From: Siderastrea radians
Lineage: Eukaryota > Cnidaria > Anthozoa > Scleractinia > Rhizangiidae
DNA length: 64,000 bases
Direction of reading: 5' to 3'
NCBI GenBank assembly: GCA_964017195.1
Contig: OZ024887.1
Location: 7,360,032-7,424,031, forward strand
Positions within the stretch are counted from its first letter, which is position 1, and every line of letters starts with the position of its first letter. Under the pieces are notes generated by a model, which was not told where the DNA came from, ran no database searches, and saw only the letters and a list, made by a program, of their open reading frames with translations. A program made the translations under genes and the position numbers. Positions 1-11,155 of this stretch are shown here, one piece after another.

Positions 1-930
1 TCAGTAGTGTCCAAGAACTTAGTTTCTGTTTCGAATACTTCAGCTGCAAACTTGATATTTTGATCGTGTTAGTTAAACTGAACTGTGTAATCTTCTCTGG
101 CTGTGTCCCAGAGGGGAAGATGTCATCGATGAATCGTTTCCAGACGAGCTGTTTTAAAGCGCTTTGATTTAAGATCTCTGTTTCCACCTTAACCATGAAA
201 ATATTTGCAAAAGCAAGCATTTTCAGTTGGTGCTCGTGGCAGTTCCATGTATTTGTAGGTCGTTTTCTCCATTAGATGGTCTCCACTAAGATAAGTTTGA
301 GCGCTCTTTGCAGTAGACATTTGTTGATAGGACATTCATTTTCGTGAAATGCCTTGTATGCATTGCACACTATGTTTGTTCTTCCTCTTGTGGTATATTG
401 GATTGTGTTTTCTCGAACTTTCGTTTTGTCTAAGAAATTGATGAAGTGAGTCGCATCTTTTGGACATGACTTCTGTTGTTGTGCAGTAGGCTGATGGAGT
501 TTATAAACGAATGATGATAATTTCTCTGTTTCAACTGGGCCTGGCATCACAGCCTGATATGTACAATAGGTTTCCCAGCTGGCCGTGGGGCTGGTTTGTG
601 TATCCTTGATAGGGTGTAGAATATTGGAATTATGGGGCAGCTATGGTGTTTGACAAAGCCATGTTTTGGCCATTTCATCTATAAGGTTTCCAAGGTAGAG
701 TTCGCTAATAAGCCGTTGAACTCTTAGGTTTGTTTCCTCCACCATGATTCACAAGAGGTATGTAGTTTCCCCTGTTATCTAGCTGGGTTTGACCTTTTTT
801 AATTTTTATCCTCAATGTTAAGAGGTACAGTTCTAGTTCCTTTGTCAGCCTTTTTAAGGGTAATGTTGGTGTCACGCTTCAGGGTTTGCCTTGCCTTGTT
901 CAGCGGACTTAATATTATCCCTTGGCTTGG
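1..930 (-). pseudogene. Penelope-like element reverse transcriptase fragment (degraded)
   Basis: Read on the minus strand, this stretch gives broken pieces of a Penelope-like (PLE) reverse transcriptase, the enzyme that copies the element's RNA into DNA. From high to low coordinates I read an IHKPAPRPAGKPIV-like segment (about 590-680), KDATHFINFLDKTKV (about 420-470), NIVCNAYKAFHENECPI (about 320-380) and a SLWDTARED...FLDT segment (about 10-130). Several in-frame stops interrupt it. A short block expected between the KTKV and NIVC segments, where the core catalytic region lies in intact relatives, appears to be missing. The 92-aa open stretch 272-550 is only the longest surviving piece. The element continues past the left edge. 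The PLE assignment rests on motif recognition; it is clearly a dead copy. Confidence 0.7.
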
Positions 931-3345
931 AATTTTGACCATGAGACCTCACTGGAGATAAAATGTACGTGTTCCTCTGTTTATAACTTTTAAGACCTTT
1001 TATAGACTTGGTCCAAGTCGACCTTTCATAAGTCCCTCGATCATCGATCGAGTAGTGTCCAAAGCGAGCGAGCGAAGCGATCTTTAATGAGGTCGCGCAG
1101 TGACCAAACGAGCGACGAAGTCGCGAGAGGTCGACTTGTTTCGCCTGAATGGACATATGCTGCCTTGTGAGTGGTGTCAGATATCAGACACGTGCCGTCA
1201 TGCAAAACTCTCACTCTCCTATTGGTCAATTGTCATGACGTCACCGGTGGAATTTTCGCCCGGTCAATTTGGCGCCAAACAGGTATGAAAATCCTTTAAA
1301 ATGGCCCAACCAACCAGGAAAAAGAAATTTTAAAGGACTTTGAGAAAGTCTAGACCTTTTAATACCATTTTATGTAAAGGTGGTCGATTTGATAATGACT
1401 GATAATAATCCATAATTTTAAAATGCAACACAAATAATCCGTAATCTTTAAATTTAGTGGCCAATAATCCGTATTCCTTCTCTAAAAACCACTAATAATC
1501 CATAATCCTAAAACCCTAACAGGGCCTCGTTGTAGTTCATCAGCGTAAGTGCAGCGCATCGAAAATCGCCGTGTTGTTGTGAGATCTTGCTAAATTGGTT
1601 AAATGTTCTTGTGAAATATCCTACTATACAAATTGTTTTTCATTCAGCTGATTCAGCGAGCGTTCTTAATTGCCATAGAAACAGATGATTGACATCCACC
1701 AAAACACACAGGGCCGTTGGGAGAAACTCCCTGATGGGCGCATGTTAGAGAAAACCGCTGTAAAGGCTTGTCTTCAAAATCAAAAAACAAAAAAAATATA
1801 TTCTTTTTCATTTTGTTCAATTTAAAGTTTGTTTCCCTGCTGGATTATTAGATTCAACAACATTAACCCAGTGCAGAACTGGCGTTTTTGTTCCCTCTTC
1901 ACACAAACCAGTTTTCAAATGCACGAGTTCGCGTTTTAGCCAGTTTGAACTACCTTATGACAGCTTCTCAGAATCGTTTCTTGTTTTGAAAGCCGTTTTG
2001 GACTAACTGTCTTGTGCTTAATTATATTTTGTGTTCATTCGTGTTCATATTTTAAATAGCGTATTTTCTTCTTATAATGCCCCGAAAATCCTCTTGAAAA
2101 TTGTTAAATGCCGTAAGTGATCCGTCGCCATTTTATTAAACGCATGTAATTTTTTTATCGACTAACAAACTCTTTCTAGGGTCCTCTAACACTTCCCAAT
2201 ATGAGCGTAGTGGATGGATTGCAATAACCTAATCATGTCCCAAGAAAATGAAGGTCAGACCATAAGTCCTTTTCCGTCCATTTCTCCCGTGGAATTTCGT
2301 GACCTTGAATACCCTACTATGAAGAAACGTTTGCATTTTGTGAGCCGGCGCGGCCTGGGCCCCTCTAACTAGAGACAAAATCATACCCTTGTAAAAGATC
2401 ACACAAAAAGAATACGGTGCTACCTGTTATTAGCTAGAGAGACTCAGGGGCTTGGCTTTTTTTAAAACTGATCTGCACTTTTTAAATAGCTACCTGAAAT
2501 AACAAGCACGGATTTCAAGAAATTAGAACTCGTGAAACTGGGCTACAGAAAGGGAGAGATAGAGGGGGCTTTGGGAACGAGACCAGTTGCATTTATTGTG
2601 AACTAATTTCTTGCATAAATAAAGGAAGGAAACTACAGAAAAAAAAGATATTATTTTACACTCTTCTTGCTTAACTGACAAAAAGGGAAGTCGCCTTTTC
2701 CAGGCTCCAAGATAGCAAACTAAAACGCGTGGGGACTAGGATGGATTGTGGCGTGGAGAATAAGGTGGGTTATCTTGGCGTTATCTGATTGCTTTCCCAC
2801 CCTCTGAGAGCCCAGAACAGGAACAGGTTGCCTGCGGTTGCCAGATTTATCCTTAAAGAGAGCACTGAGCTTTATTATTGAGGTTGGTTACGAGGTACGG
2901 GCCTACCTTTCCTTTCTCATCATAATGTTAAAAAAGAAAAGGCATTACACTGACGTTGAAATGCATTTACTAGCAGCACTTTGATTGAGTTGTGGCTGCT
3001 TGAACAATCATCTTGGTTAACAGGAAAACAAACCAAGTAAAGCCTGCATAAACACACACAACAGTGATAATAATTGAAAGTTACAAGGAGAACAATAATT
3101 CAAAAAAACATTCTACGTTGATCTTGATCGATTGTGTGTACTTTTGAAATTTTCTAATCTTTTAAGGTTGTGTCATCTATTGCCCAAGACGATTATTAGT
3201 AAAATGAGGAAACTCACAATCAACTCAAAGCTAAGCTATAAAGTACTATGCAATCTTTAAGTCTTGGACACACGTGCGTGCAGTTAATAATAAAACAAAG
3301 TGTTCTTATTGGCTCTTCCTTGTGTGAACTGGTAGTAAAATCAGC
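931..3345. other. Intergenic, no gene recognised
   Basis: I see no supported coding region. The first 300 bases may still be the PLE 5' part. Positions 1386-1512 contain several near-copies of an ATAATCC(A/G)TAATC word, a weak tandem repeat. The part just below 3346 should hold the 3' UTR of the first Ly6-like gene; a minus-strand AATAAA (TTTATT on the plus strand) occurs near 2870. Confidence 0.4.
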
Positions 3346-6300
3346 TTAAAACAACATCACACTGCACAGGGCTGCAAACATCATTACGATGCTAGCGGAG
3401 GTGGTGAAGGCACTGTTGCAGAGCTCCGTGTCGCAGCAAAGCGCGTCACATTCTTTTATCTTCAGCTCCTTCATTTTCTCTTCATCAGTGCAGTATTTTT
3501 TAATTTCCCCATCGCATGTTGATTTCGGAACACACCCCCTCGACTCGACTTCTTTATCATCTGTCTTCTCGCCCCACATCCTGAAGCAAACCTGTGTTAG
3601 TTCCTGGGTGGAATTGCACCAAACCTCCGTCTGGTCCTTTTCGCACTGCTCCTTTGTGTACTCCTCGTCGCCTTCCCCTGAGCATTGGTAGCACTTTAGA
3701 GAATTGGCTGAAAAAGAATCAACAACATGTCACTGTTAAAAGATCTACAAATTGTTAATTGTTCGGCAAGGACCCTTGCAAAATCAAGATCACGCAGCGT
3801 ATGCTTTTTTTGTGTTAATCACTCGCTTTAATGAAGTCATTAGCAACCAGTGACACAATTCCTTAACTGAATTAACATATTGGGCCCGTTTGTTCAAAAG
3901 AAGGTTAAATCCTTACCTCAGCTTAACTTGGTGTTAAACCCCGTCGTAACCTCGTGTAAAATTTTAACCGCTGGTTAGTTGTGATGCTCGAAGAAAAGTC
4001 AACGCTTACCTCGGGGTAAACAGCAAGTTAAGTTTAACCCACCCAGCTACAAGTAGCTAAGTTAAAATCGCTAACCGCGAGTTAAATCCCTGAGCTTAGA
4101 AGTAAGTGACCTACCAAGGAAGAAACGAGAAAGAAAATCTAGGGTCAGAAGTCAGTGAAAAATTGATTATTTTCAAAATTTCAGTGAAGAGCTATGCGTG
4201 CGTTACTACTTTCGACAAAAATCAGTTTTGTTCAAAGCGGCGGATCTTGTTGCAGGTGATCTCCGGCACACTCGACGAAATCACGTAAATTCCTAAATTT
4301 TTCTTCGGATGTGAATGAAATTGACGGATTGCCGACTCCCACGGCGTTCACAGCATCAGTGATTTCACTCCCTATTGGTTTTTTTTTCTCTGGTTCATAA
4401 TGCTAAGGCCGCGGCTACACAAGCGATTTTTTGCTTGCGATGGCAATGCGATTTTTTTCAATTGTCGCGTCGCCAGCGTTCGGCAAAAATCGCATGTGTA
4501 GCCGCCCTCGCACAGGTGATGCGACAGCTGAAAAATCGCAAAGAGCAATATAATATTTAAAGCCGCGGCTACACTAGCGATTTTTTGTTTGCGATGGTGA
4601 TGCAATTTTTTGGAAAATTGTCGCGTCGCCACCGCGCGGTGTAAATCGCACGTGTAGCCACCCTCGCACGTAGGTGATGCAACAGATGAAAACATCGCAG
4701 AAAAAAACGCGAGAAATTCAATGAGCTGGATTTTTTGCGACAAAATCACGGTCTTTGTCAGAGGGGGGCTACACTTGCAATTTTCGCCGCGCGCTGGCGA
4801 CGCGACAATTTCCAAAGAATCGCATCACCATCGCAAGCAAAACATAGCCTGCGTAGTAGGCGTAAACGGGGATGGGGAAGGGGATTAAGAACGCGGGAGA
4901 AGGGGGACTGGGGGCTAGGGACGAGGGAACGCCTGCTACAAAGACCCTCATTTTTTCATTTCCGCGGCCGCCAGCGGCCGCAAAATTCTGATTGGTTAAT
5001 TTTTGACAGTAAGTCCCACGGGAATGACGTAACTTGACGAGGACGTGCAGTTAGAAGATTTGAACTTGGTTGCAGCAGGCCGGGCCAAGTAGCGAAATTG
5101 TCTTGAAACCAGAGCGAGAAACGGCAGTTAGAGCTCTTCTAAAGGGAAGAGATATTTTAGCGGTTTTGCCAACGGGATACGTTCCTAGAAAGAAGATATT
5201 TTGTCATTCTCAGAGAAGTTTTCAAGAAAGCATTGCACCGTTTCACGCGTGAATTTCAAGGCGGTGTAAATATCCTGAATGAACGAAGACTCGCCCTTTG
5301 AGAACTATAAATCGGAAGAAGAAGCCGCAAGCAACGCTCAACACCTTAAACAGTGGAACTCAGAGAACTAAAAGCGAAGAAATTATTCTTTGAGAACAGA
5401 CGGTTGTTTCAAAGAGAAATCTGCAGTTGCAATAAGACATCACTCAAGCTGTTGACTTTGTAGGGAATCCATGGTAAAGTATTACTTACATTTTTGATCG
5501 TATTAAAAAATTTGTATATAAATATATAATTTTTTAATTGTCTGATTCTTCATATTATGGCTTTCGGGTAACTTTTGAAATTTCAAAACATGCACTTTCG
5601 GTCAATATAAATGCCGTTCAAAATGTATCGCGGTTCCTCGCTTGCGTGTTTTAAAGTAAGCTTACCTTTCCTAGAAGCGAAAATTGAACGCGTTTGGTTT
5701 TCAGAAGCAAAGAGGGGTTTATCTTAATAATCTTTTAGAAAAGCTTCGTGTCTCTTATTTCGAAAATAAGGGCAATTTTAAGTTGTTCTTTGATTGGGAA
5801 AAATTCTCATCCTGACTTTATTTTTTAGACGCTTCATTAAATTCCTGTGTGCAGTCAGTCATGCAGAAAAGCGCGCGCCTGTTTCTGATTGGTGGTTGCA
5901 TTGAAAGTTAACTTAATTGGATTACCTAAAAATCGGTGGGTGGAGATAAAAAAATGGGGGTCTTTGTAGCAGCCGTTCCCTCGTCCCTAGCTCCCACAAC
6001 CCCATTTTTCTCCCGCGTTCTCGCTCCCCTTCCCCTTCCCCGTTTACGCCTGCTACGCAGGCTAGCAAAACATCGCGCGTGAAGCGCGAGGGATTCCATC
6101 ACACCCGGAAATATATAAAAAATTCTGAATGCTCGTTTAAATGATACTTATGCGATCTTGTGCATAATAAACAAAACATATCGATCAAAGATTTCCGAGG
6201 AATAAAAATTTCATTTTTACCAGAAAAAAATCCACTTACGTTTTTTTGAAAAGCAAAAGCGGTTCGCAAATTCGGGTGAATAGGCCTTACAAAAATTTAG

Positions 6301-7000
6301 CCATGCAATAAATCTAAACAGATCAATCTTCGTTGGATTACACAAATTTTCCATTGAAACACCCTAAGACATATTTTCCATTAAAATATTCAATTTATAA
6401 AAACCGTAGAATAATATCGAGCTTTAAAGTTGGCCGTCCTAAAGAATAAATAATTTGGACTTTTAACTGCGGCGGCAGCTAATTTTAGTGTGTGACTCTA
6501 GGACGCAACAAACAGGAAAAGGAATTTTACTTTCTTCACCTTTTAAACCTCGGTGGCAAAACAAACAAATTGTGACACAACAAGGACAAAGTTTAACATT
6601 ATTTTGACCACAAAATTCACCTGCGTCAGGACTTAAATGATAGTGCCTTTGTTTGTTTTGCATGGCAACCGAAAATCATACAAAGCCACCACATGTTATG
6701 CTTGGAAAACTATGTCCCCAGTTTTTTGATGACATAAGAAAGTATGATTATTTTCAAACTATTCTTTAGTCTATGTTATTTGTAACACCCCAGTGGTGGA
6801 CGGTTTCACATTGGCTACATTCCGATAAAGAGATTTGCACTTCTTGTTTGGTGACAACGCCTTAACTGTTGCAAACTAACAAGAAGAATCAGTCTTGGCT
6901 CACGATTGAGATGTAACGAAGAAGAACAGGAACACAAAAGGAGCTTACCTATGCAAATGGTTGCGCAGAAAACAAGCAAGGCCAAGCGAAACTTCTCCAT
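3346..7000 (-). CDS. Ly6/uPAR-type three-finger GPI-anchored protein 1
   Basis: Two exons, 6949-7000 and 3346-3707, encode 137 aa. The 52-nt first exon gives a signal peptide starting MEKFRLALLVF and ends at a GTAAG donor. The second begins after a TTTTTCAG acceptor, and the phase-1 join makes ...CIANSLKCYQC. The mature part shows the spacing of an LU domain: paired KCYQC near the N-terminus, further Cys at QCEK, WCN, VCF, GCV, STC and KYC, then the terminal ECDALCC...ELCN. A small-residue segment and hydrophobic tail (SIVMMFAALCSVMLF) end the protein, as in GPI-anchored members. Such proteins sit on the outer cell surface; ligand unknown. The start is the ATG at 7000; an upstream in-frame TTG is not needed. 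The 3.2-kb intron holds the repeats at 4405-6063. A paralogue with identical architecture lies at 11156-16231. Confidence 0.85.
4405..4835. repeat. Repeat with two direct and one inverted copy of a GCGATTTTTTGC-type unit
   Basis: A unit beginning GCCGCGGCTACAC and containing GCGATTTTTTGC...GTCGCGTCGCC occurs at about 4405-4515 and 4560-4672 in direct orientation, and inverted at about 4760-4845. Direct plus inverted copies suggest a small inverted-repeat element that was partly duplicated. The element at 4846-6063 is inserted in the inverted copy. Confidence 0.65.
4846..6063 (+). mobile_element. 1.2-kb TIR element with 10-bp target duplication (element 1)
   Basis: The left end (AGCCTGCGTAGTAGGCGTAA...) and the reverse complement of the right end match over about 105 bp, including GTAAACGGGG and a GGGACGAGGGAACG block. 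The 10-mer AGCAAAACAT directly abuts both ends (4836-4845 and 6064-6073), a clear target-site duplication. A 9-11-bp duplication with long TIRs resembles Mutator-like elements, but no transposase is present, so it is non-autonomous. Its core near 5560-5760, read in reverse complement, matches the core of element 2 (45040-46650) and the leader of the 7.4-kb transposon. It also carries a helicase-gene fragment (5079-5180). Confidence 0.85.
5079..5180 (+). pseudogene. RecQ-like helicase fragment (motif 0/I region)
   Basis: The open frame includes LKPERETAVRALLKGRDILA followed by VLPTGY. This matches the start of the helicase core of RecQ-type ATP-dependent DNA helicases: an Lx(K/P)xQ-like segment, then the Walker A approach that normally reads PTGxGKS. 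Here the frame leaves the family right after PTGY and ends at 5252, so the ATP-binding lysine is missing. Either an exon boundary or an internal deletion breaks it. It sits inside the TIRs of element 1, so I infer that a longer relative of this element carries a RecQ-like helicase gene. Confidence 0.55.
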
Positions 7001-7114
7001 AGCCAAATCCTCAATTTTTTTTTCTGATCAAGGAGGACTGAAGATGAAAGACCAACACTGTAACACAGCTAACAGCGAGTAGATCTGCTCTGCACATAGT
7101 TAATTACTAACGGC

Positions 7115-7123
7115 GTTTATATC
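7115..7123 (-). promoter_or_regulatory. Possible TATA box of Ly6-like gene 1
   Basis: On the minus strand this reads GATATAAAC, about 115 bp upstream of the ATG at 7000. It is the only good TATA-like word close to this start. Assignment is by position only. Confidence 0.3.
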
Positions 7124-10057
7124 TTGGGTCATTAACCAATCAGTGCAAGAAAAACCAGTGATCCATGCTGTGCACCTGGTAAATATTTGCCTTACCATTT
7201 ATTGTTTGCTCACTGCTAAAAAACCCTTGTTTCTTTTTATCATGAATAAGTTATTGCAATGTGCCCAAAACACATTAGTTGCTATGAGACCTACACCTTA
7301 CAATGACACGAAAATAAAGTCGAAAACAGAAAACATCTTGTTGATCAGGAAAGGCGTATTAAAGTGTTCTATTTTGTTTCCCATGATCATCTCCATGTGA
7401 ACATGTTGCATGCCTATAAACACATTTCACTGCTTGAGAAGGATGAGAAGGGCTAAAATGAAGTAAGGCGAGATCTTCCAAAGAACAGTTACTCAGTAGG
7501 GTCAATTATCAGTTCTTGGTTATGATTGAAACATATCCCGCCGCTACATGAACTTACACCTGTTAGCAAAGAAACGCTACTATATTAACACCCTATACCG
7601 ACTACATCTTTTATCTGCTACAGAATTTACATGGACAGACCTTTTGTTCGTACTGTAATTGCTTTTGGGAGAAGATTTGAACGGTGTGGTAAAAAACTTT
7701 CTCGAGTTTGATGTACGCTGTGTGGCGTAACTCGGCCGCGCAATGTTGAAACGTATAACTGCGCAGGTACACTTGAAGCTTGAGGCTTTTTCGCAGCTGC
7801 TTAAGTTCTAACCCTCTTAAGTGTGTACATTAACTACCGGCGATGGTCTGTCATGGACTGAAATCCTAATGTACTGGTACAAACTGGAACCGTGCTTGTT
7901 TTGTTAACCCATCAATGCCCGATATTTGTTGCTTTTTTTTTGTATCTTTTTTTGTAAAGATTCAAAAGAGTCTTTGCTAATGTTATGTGCCGCGGAGCAC
8001 GATTTGAATATCAAGAAACAGTAAATATGACAAAAGATTCCAGTTTCAAACGCCTCACGGGTGGTTTTGAAAGCAATTATTGAGATTGAATTTTTAAGTC
8101 GGGGTCCTTGTTGTTTAATTCTGAATACATACATTACCGGTTATTCAAACAACGTAGCTTGTATGAAGGAGCCTTTGAAGCCATGAAACCTTTGTAGAAA
8201 TTAGATGGGATCAGGGGAAAGGCGGTGGGGGGTGATTTTCTTGCTGGTGTGACATGATATTGGTAAACCAGTCCGTTTAACGAGGGCAGCAATTGAATCT
8301 CAGACGGTTCATCTACTAAAATAGTCTGACTCTCCCGAGAAGATGTCAGGGAATCATTTTTTTCATCTAAGCGCAAGTATTGTCTAAAGTTTTAACCCTG
8401 CTTCGTAAGCTGGTAATGATCAATAATAATGTTGACAATACCCCAAATCTTGGCAACAAACCAGAGATCGTTCTCCTGCTGACAAAAGCATCCAACAAAT
8501 TCTTTAAGGCGAAAACACACTTTCTTTACACGCAGCCGCCCACACAATAAAAGTGAGTCATTTTCAGTACTAGTCCGAAATTTTCTAACTTCTTGCATAT
8601 TCAAGTTGTTTTCTTATCAAGCGATGAATTTCAAATTTCAGTTTTGAAGGACGATCAGAATTTTACAGCCGTCGAGGACTGATTTTTTTCCCACCAATTA
8701 AGTCCACAGCAGGAGTTACAACAAGCACCCTAAGGAACGGAAAAGGAAGGAACACGGAACACGCTGTCATTTAATTCGCCTGCATTAATGCGTCGGCAAG
8801 GGAAATTCGTGGAAAATTAAGGAATAAGCTTTTCGTTCAAGTTTTTTCGAACTTTTAGACCTTTTATGATGAACAACAGCGCCGGTTTAGTCTGTTCGGG
8901 CGATTTTTCTGCGAAAAAACAAGTCAAGATTGTCATGGCCCTAGAAAACCCATGTTCTGTTTTTGCTCTCCCTCGCCGGTAGTTATATGTAAAAATAAAA
9001 GTACCGCTGCCAAGCCACACTGCTTACTAAACGTCCCTCCAGCCATTGCTTTTCATAGTAATTAAATATTTTAACGCAGTTTTTCGGAGTTCACACTTTG
9101 GGCGCTTGCTTTTTTACTGTCCAAAAGTCATTGCTGGCGTACATCAGGGCAAGTACACTTGTCAAAGAAAATTTTTTCACCTGAACACGTGGGCAATTCT
9201 TTTGCCATTGAAAATTTGTCTTGTGCATGGGGCTTGCCTCAGAAATTCAGCATCTAAAAGGCGCAAAAGCTTACAGCGTGTTTGGTAGCTTAATTATTGG
9301 TTAGTTACCTTGTTGCGTTTGGGGAGTAGAGATGGCGAATGGTAGTGCCGAACGCACCTCCCGCCAATGTGACTTGATGAGGTTTGTTTGGATCAAGGAC
9401 ACGGCGTCATAATTGGGATGAGTTTGTTCTTCGATCTCGTCCTTGCACTGAAGGTTTTTTCTTCTAGTTCTTGGATTTTCCTTTCTCCATCCTCGAAAAC
9501 AAAAATTCCTAGATGGCAATTTGTTCTGGAATCCAAGTGCCCCAGTTTGTTAATTGTCAGACTTATGTCGCTGTGAATGTCACCTTCGTTAAACAAAGTC
9601 GATTTGCGCCAACATGATAATCCCAAAAATATTGAGCATAAACGTGTTTTAAAAACCTCTGCCCCCAATAATTATTGCAAAAAAGGTTTATTGTAAGAGT
9701 ATATCAAAATTACCACCAACTTAAATTAAAAGCAATTTTTCTTTGCCCGTTCTCAGTCTCAGCGATTACGCTCGTTCACGCTCTCGCGCGTTCGACGATC
9801 CATAAAAGAAAAAAAAGACCGTCTGACTGATAAAGTTTGCTCTGTTTACTCTTACAGTGAATATAATCCTCATCACTGACATCAATCAATTTTAGTACCT
9901 CGATTCAGTTTGCATATATCTCTATTCTGGCTGTCATTGTTCCACATTTGTATGCCAAACAAGAATTCAAGAACAAGAAGCTAAAAATAATGTTGAGACA
10001 CTTGGCAACAAACTGCTATTCGAGCAGCAAGAGCAAGAGTTTGAAAACCTTTTCATG
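7124..10057. other. Intergenic, no gene recognised
   Basis: Open frames here are short and carry no motif I know. The longest, on the minus strand at 9393-9668 (91 aa), has no recognisable domain or clear splice context. I treat the stretch as non-coding. Confidence 0.4.
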
Positions 10058-10475
10058 TTTATTAAGACGATTTCCGCTCAACGTTCGAGCAGTAAGTGCA
10101 AAAATTAAGTTACCAAAAAAATACTTGCAGCACTGTCACATTTTGAGAACAGATAAGAAGAACTTATCGTTACTTTTGCTCCCAAGCTGACCCCGCGAGA
10201 GAAAATTAGATTTGAAGGTATCAATATTTCAATTAAAAAGACGCTTCATGTCAGTTCAAAACAAAATGGCGCCCGTTTTTAGCATACTTTTACGAGATTT
10301 GAAATTAATTTTCTGGAGAATGCTTGAGAATTTCATCGCGGGGTCACTTGGGCAAGTGAACTAGATTGAGATGTTTCAAATAGCATTTAAAATGTTACCG
10401 TGCTATGAGTAGTTTTTTGGTAAATATTTTTTGCACTTATTGCTCGAACGTTGAGCGGAATCCGTCTTAATTGCC
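10058..10475. repeat. Inverted repeat, arms ~145 bp
   Basis: The left arm (about 10058-10210) and the reverse complement of the right arm (about 10325-10475) share CGCTCAACGTTCGAGCA, a TAAGTGCAAAAA segment, a TTACCAAAAAA segment and GACCCCGCGA in the same order. The spacer is about 110 bp. This is the shape of a foldback-type miniature element. I could not fix a target duplication. Confidence 0.65.
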
Positions 10476-10597
10476 TTCTGAAGGCGTCTTAATATCTAGA
10501 ATCTATGCCCTTTTTAGTATTTTTTGTAGTGATTCTGATAAGAGAATATGGCCATCTTCAAATGCACTTTTAAAAAGATCTGATTCCGAAGGAAAGC

Positions 10598-10688
10598 AAA
10601 ACAAACAAACAAACAAGGAAACAAACAAACAAGGAAACAAACAAACAAAACAGACAGACAAACAGACAGACAAAACAACAACAAAAAG
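10598..10688 (+). repeat. Low-complexity (AAAC)n / (ACAG)n tract
   Basis: Purine-rich simple repeat: runs of AAAC interrupted by AAGG, then CAGA-type units. Both strands give spurious open frames through it. No gene lies between it and 11155. Confidence 0.85.
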
Positions 10689-11155
10689 GCAACTTCCTAA
10701 TGCAACAACTTTCGGCAACTTTCTAATGATGGACTCTTTATGGGTTAACCTGAGTTTGGCTCGGTAGTTACTGTGGCCACTAATGCAAAATAGTGAGTAG
10801 TTTTACATTTTAAGGCCTGGAGTGCGTTTCTCAAAAGCTCCAAAAGTTTTCGGGTCGATATCGGGCACTGTATCTTGCAAACAAAGAAGTTTTTAAGCAT
10901 GAAACTTTGCTTTGAGTTACGTATTTCTTATCTTAAAGACAAGCTAAAATACCAGCTTTGTAGAATGAGTGGTTCATAGTTTCAAAAACTGGCTTTTCGG
11001 GGCCGAAAGCTTTTGGCGGCTTTCCGAGAAATGCGCCCCCCTGGGTTTATGCTGGGACACTCTAAAGTGTTTACTGTTACTTTTAAAGAATATAACATAA
11101 AACACAGTCTAAAAGTCTCTGCCCTGGTGCATTAACTGACGGTAGAATCAGCGAT

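Noticed and set aside
4372..4815. 147-aa minus-strand frame with an internal repeat
   Set aside because: The internal repeat reflects the duplicated DNA unit at 4405-4672; no domain.
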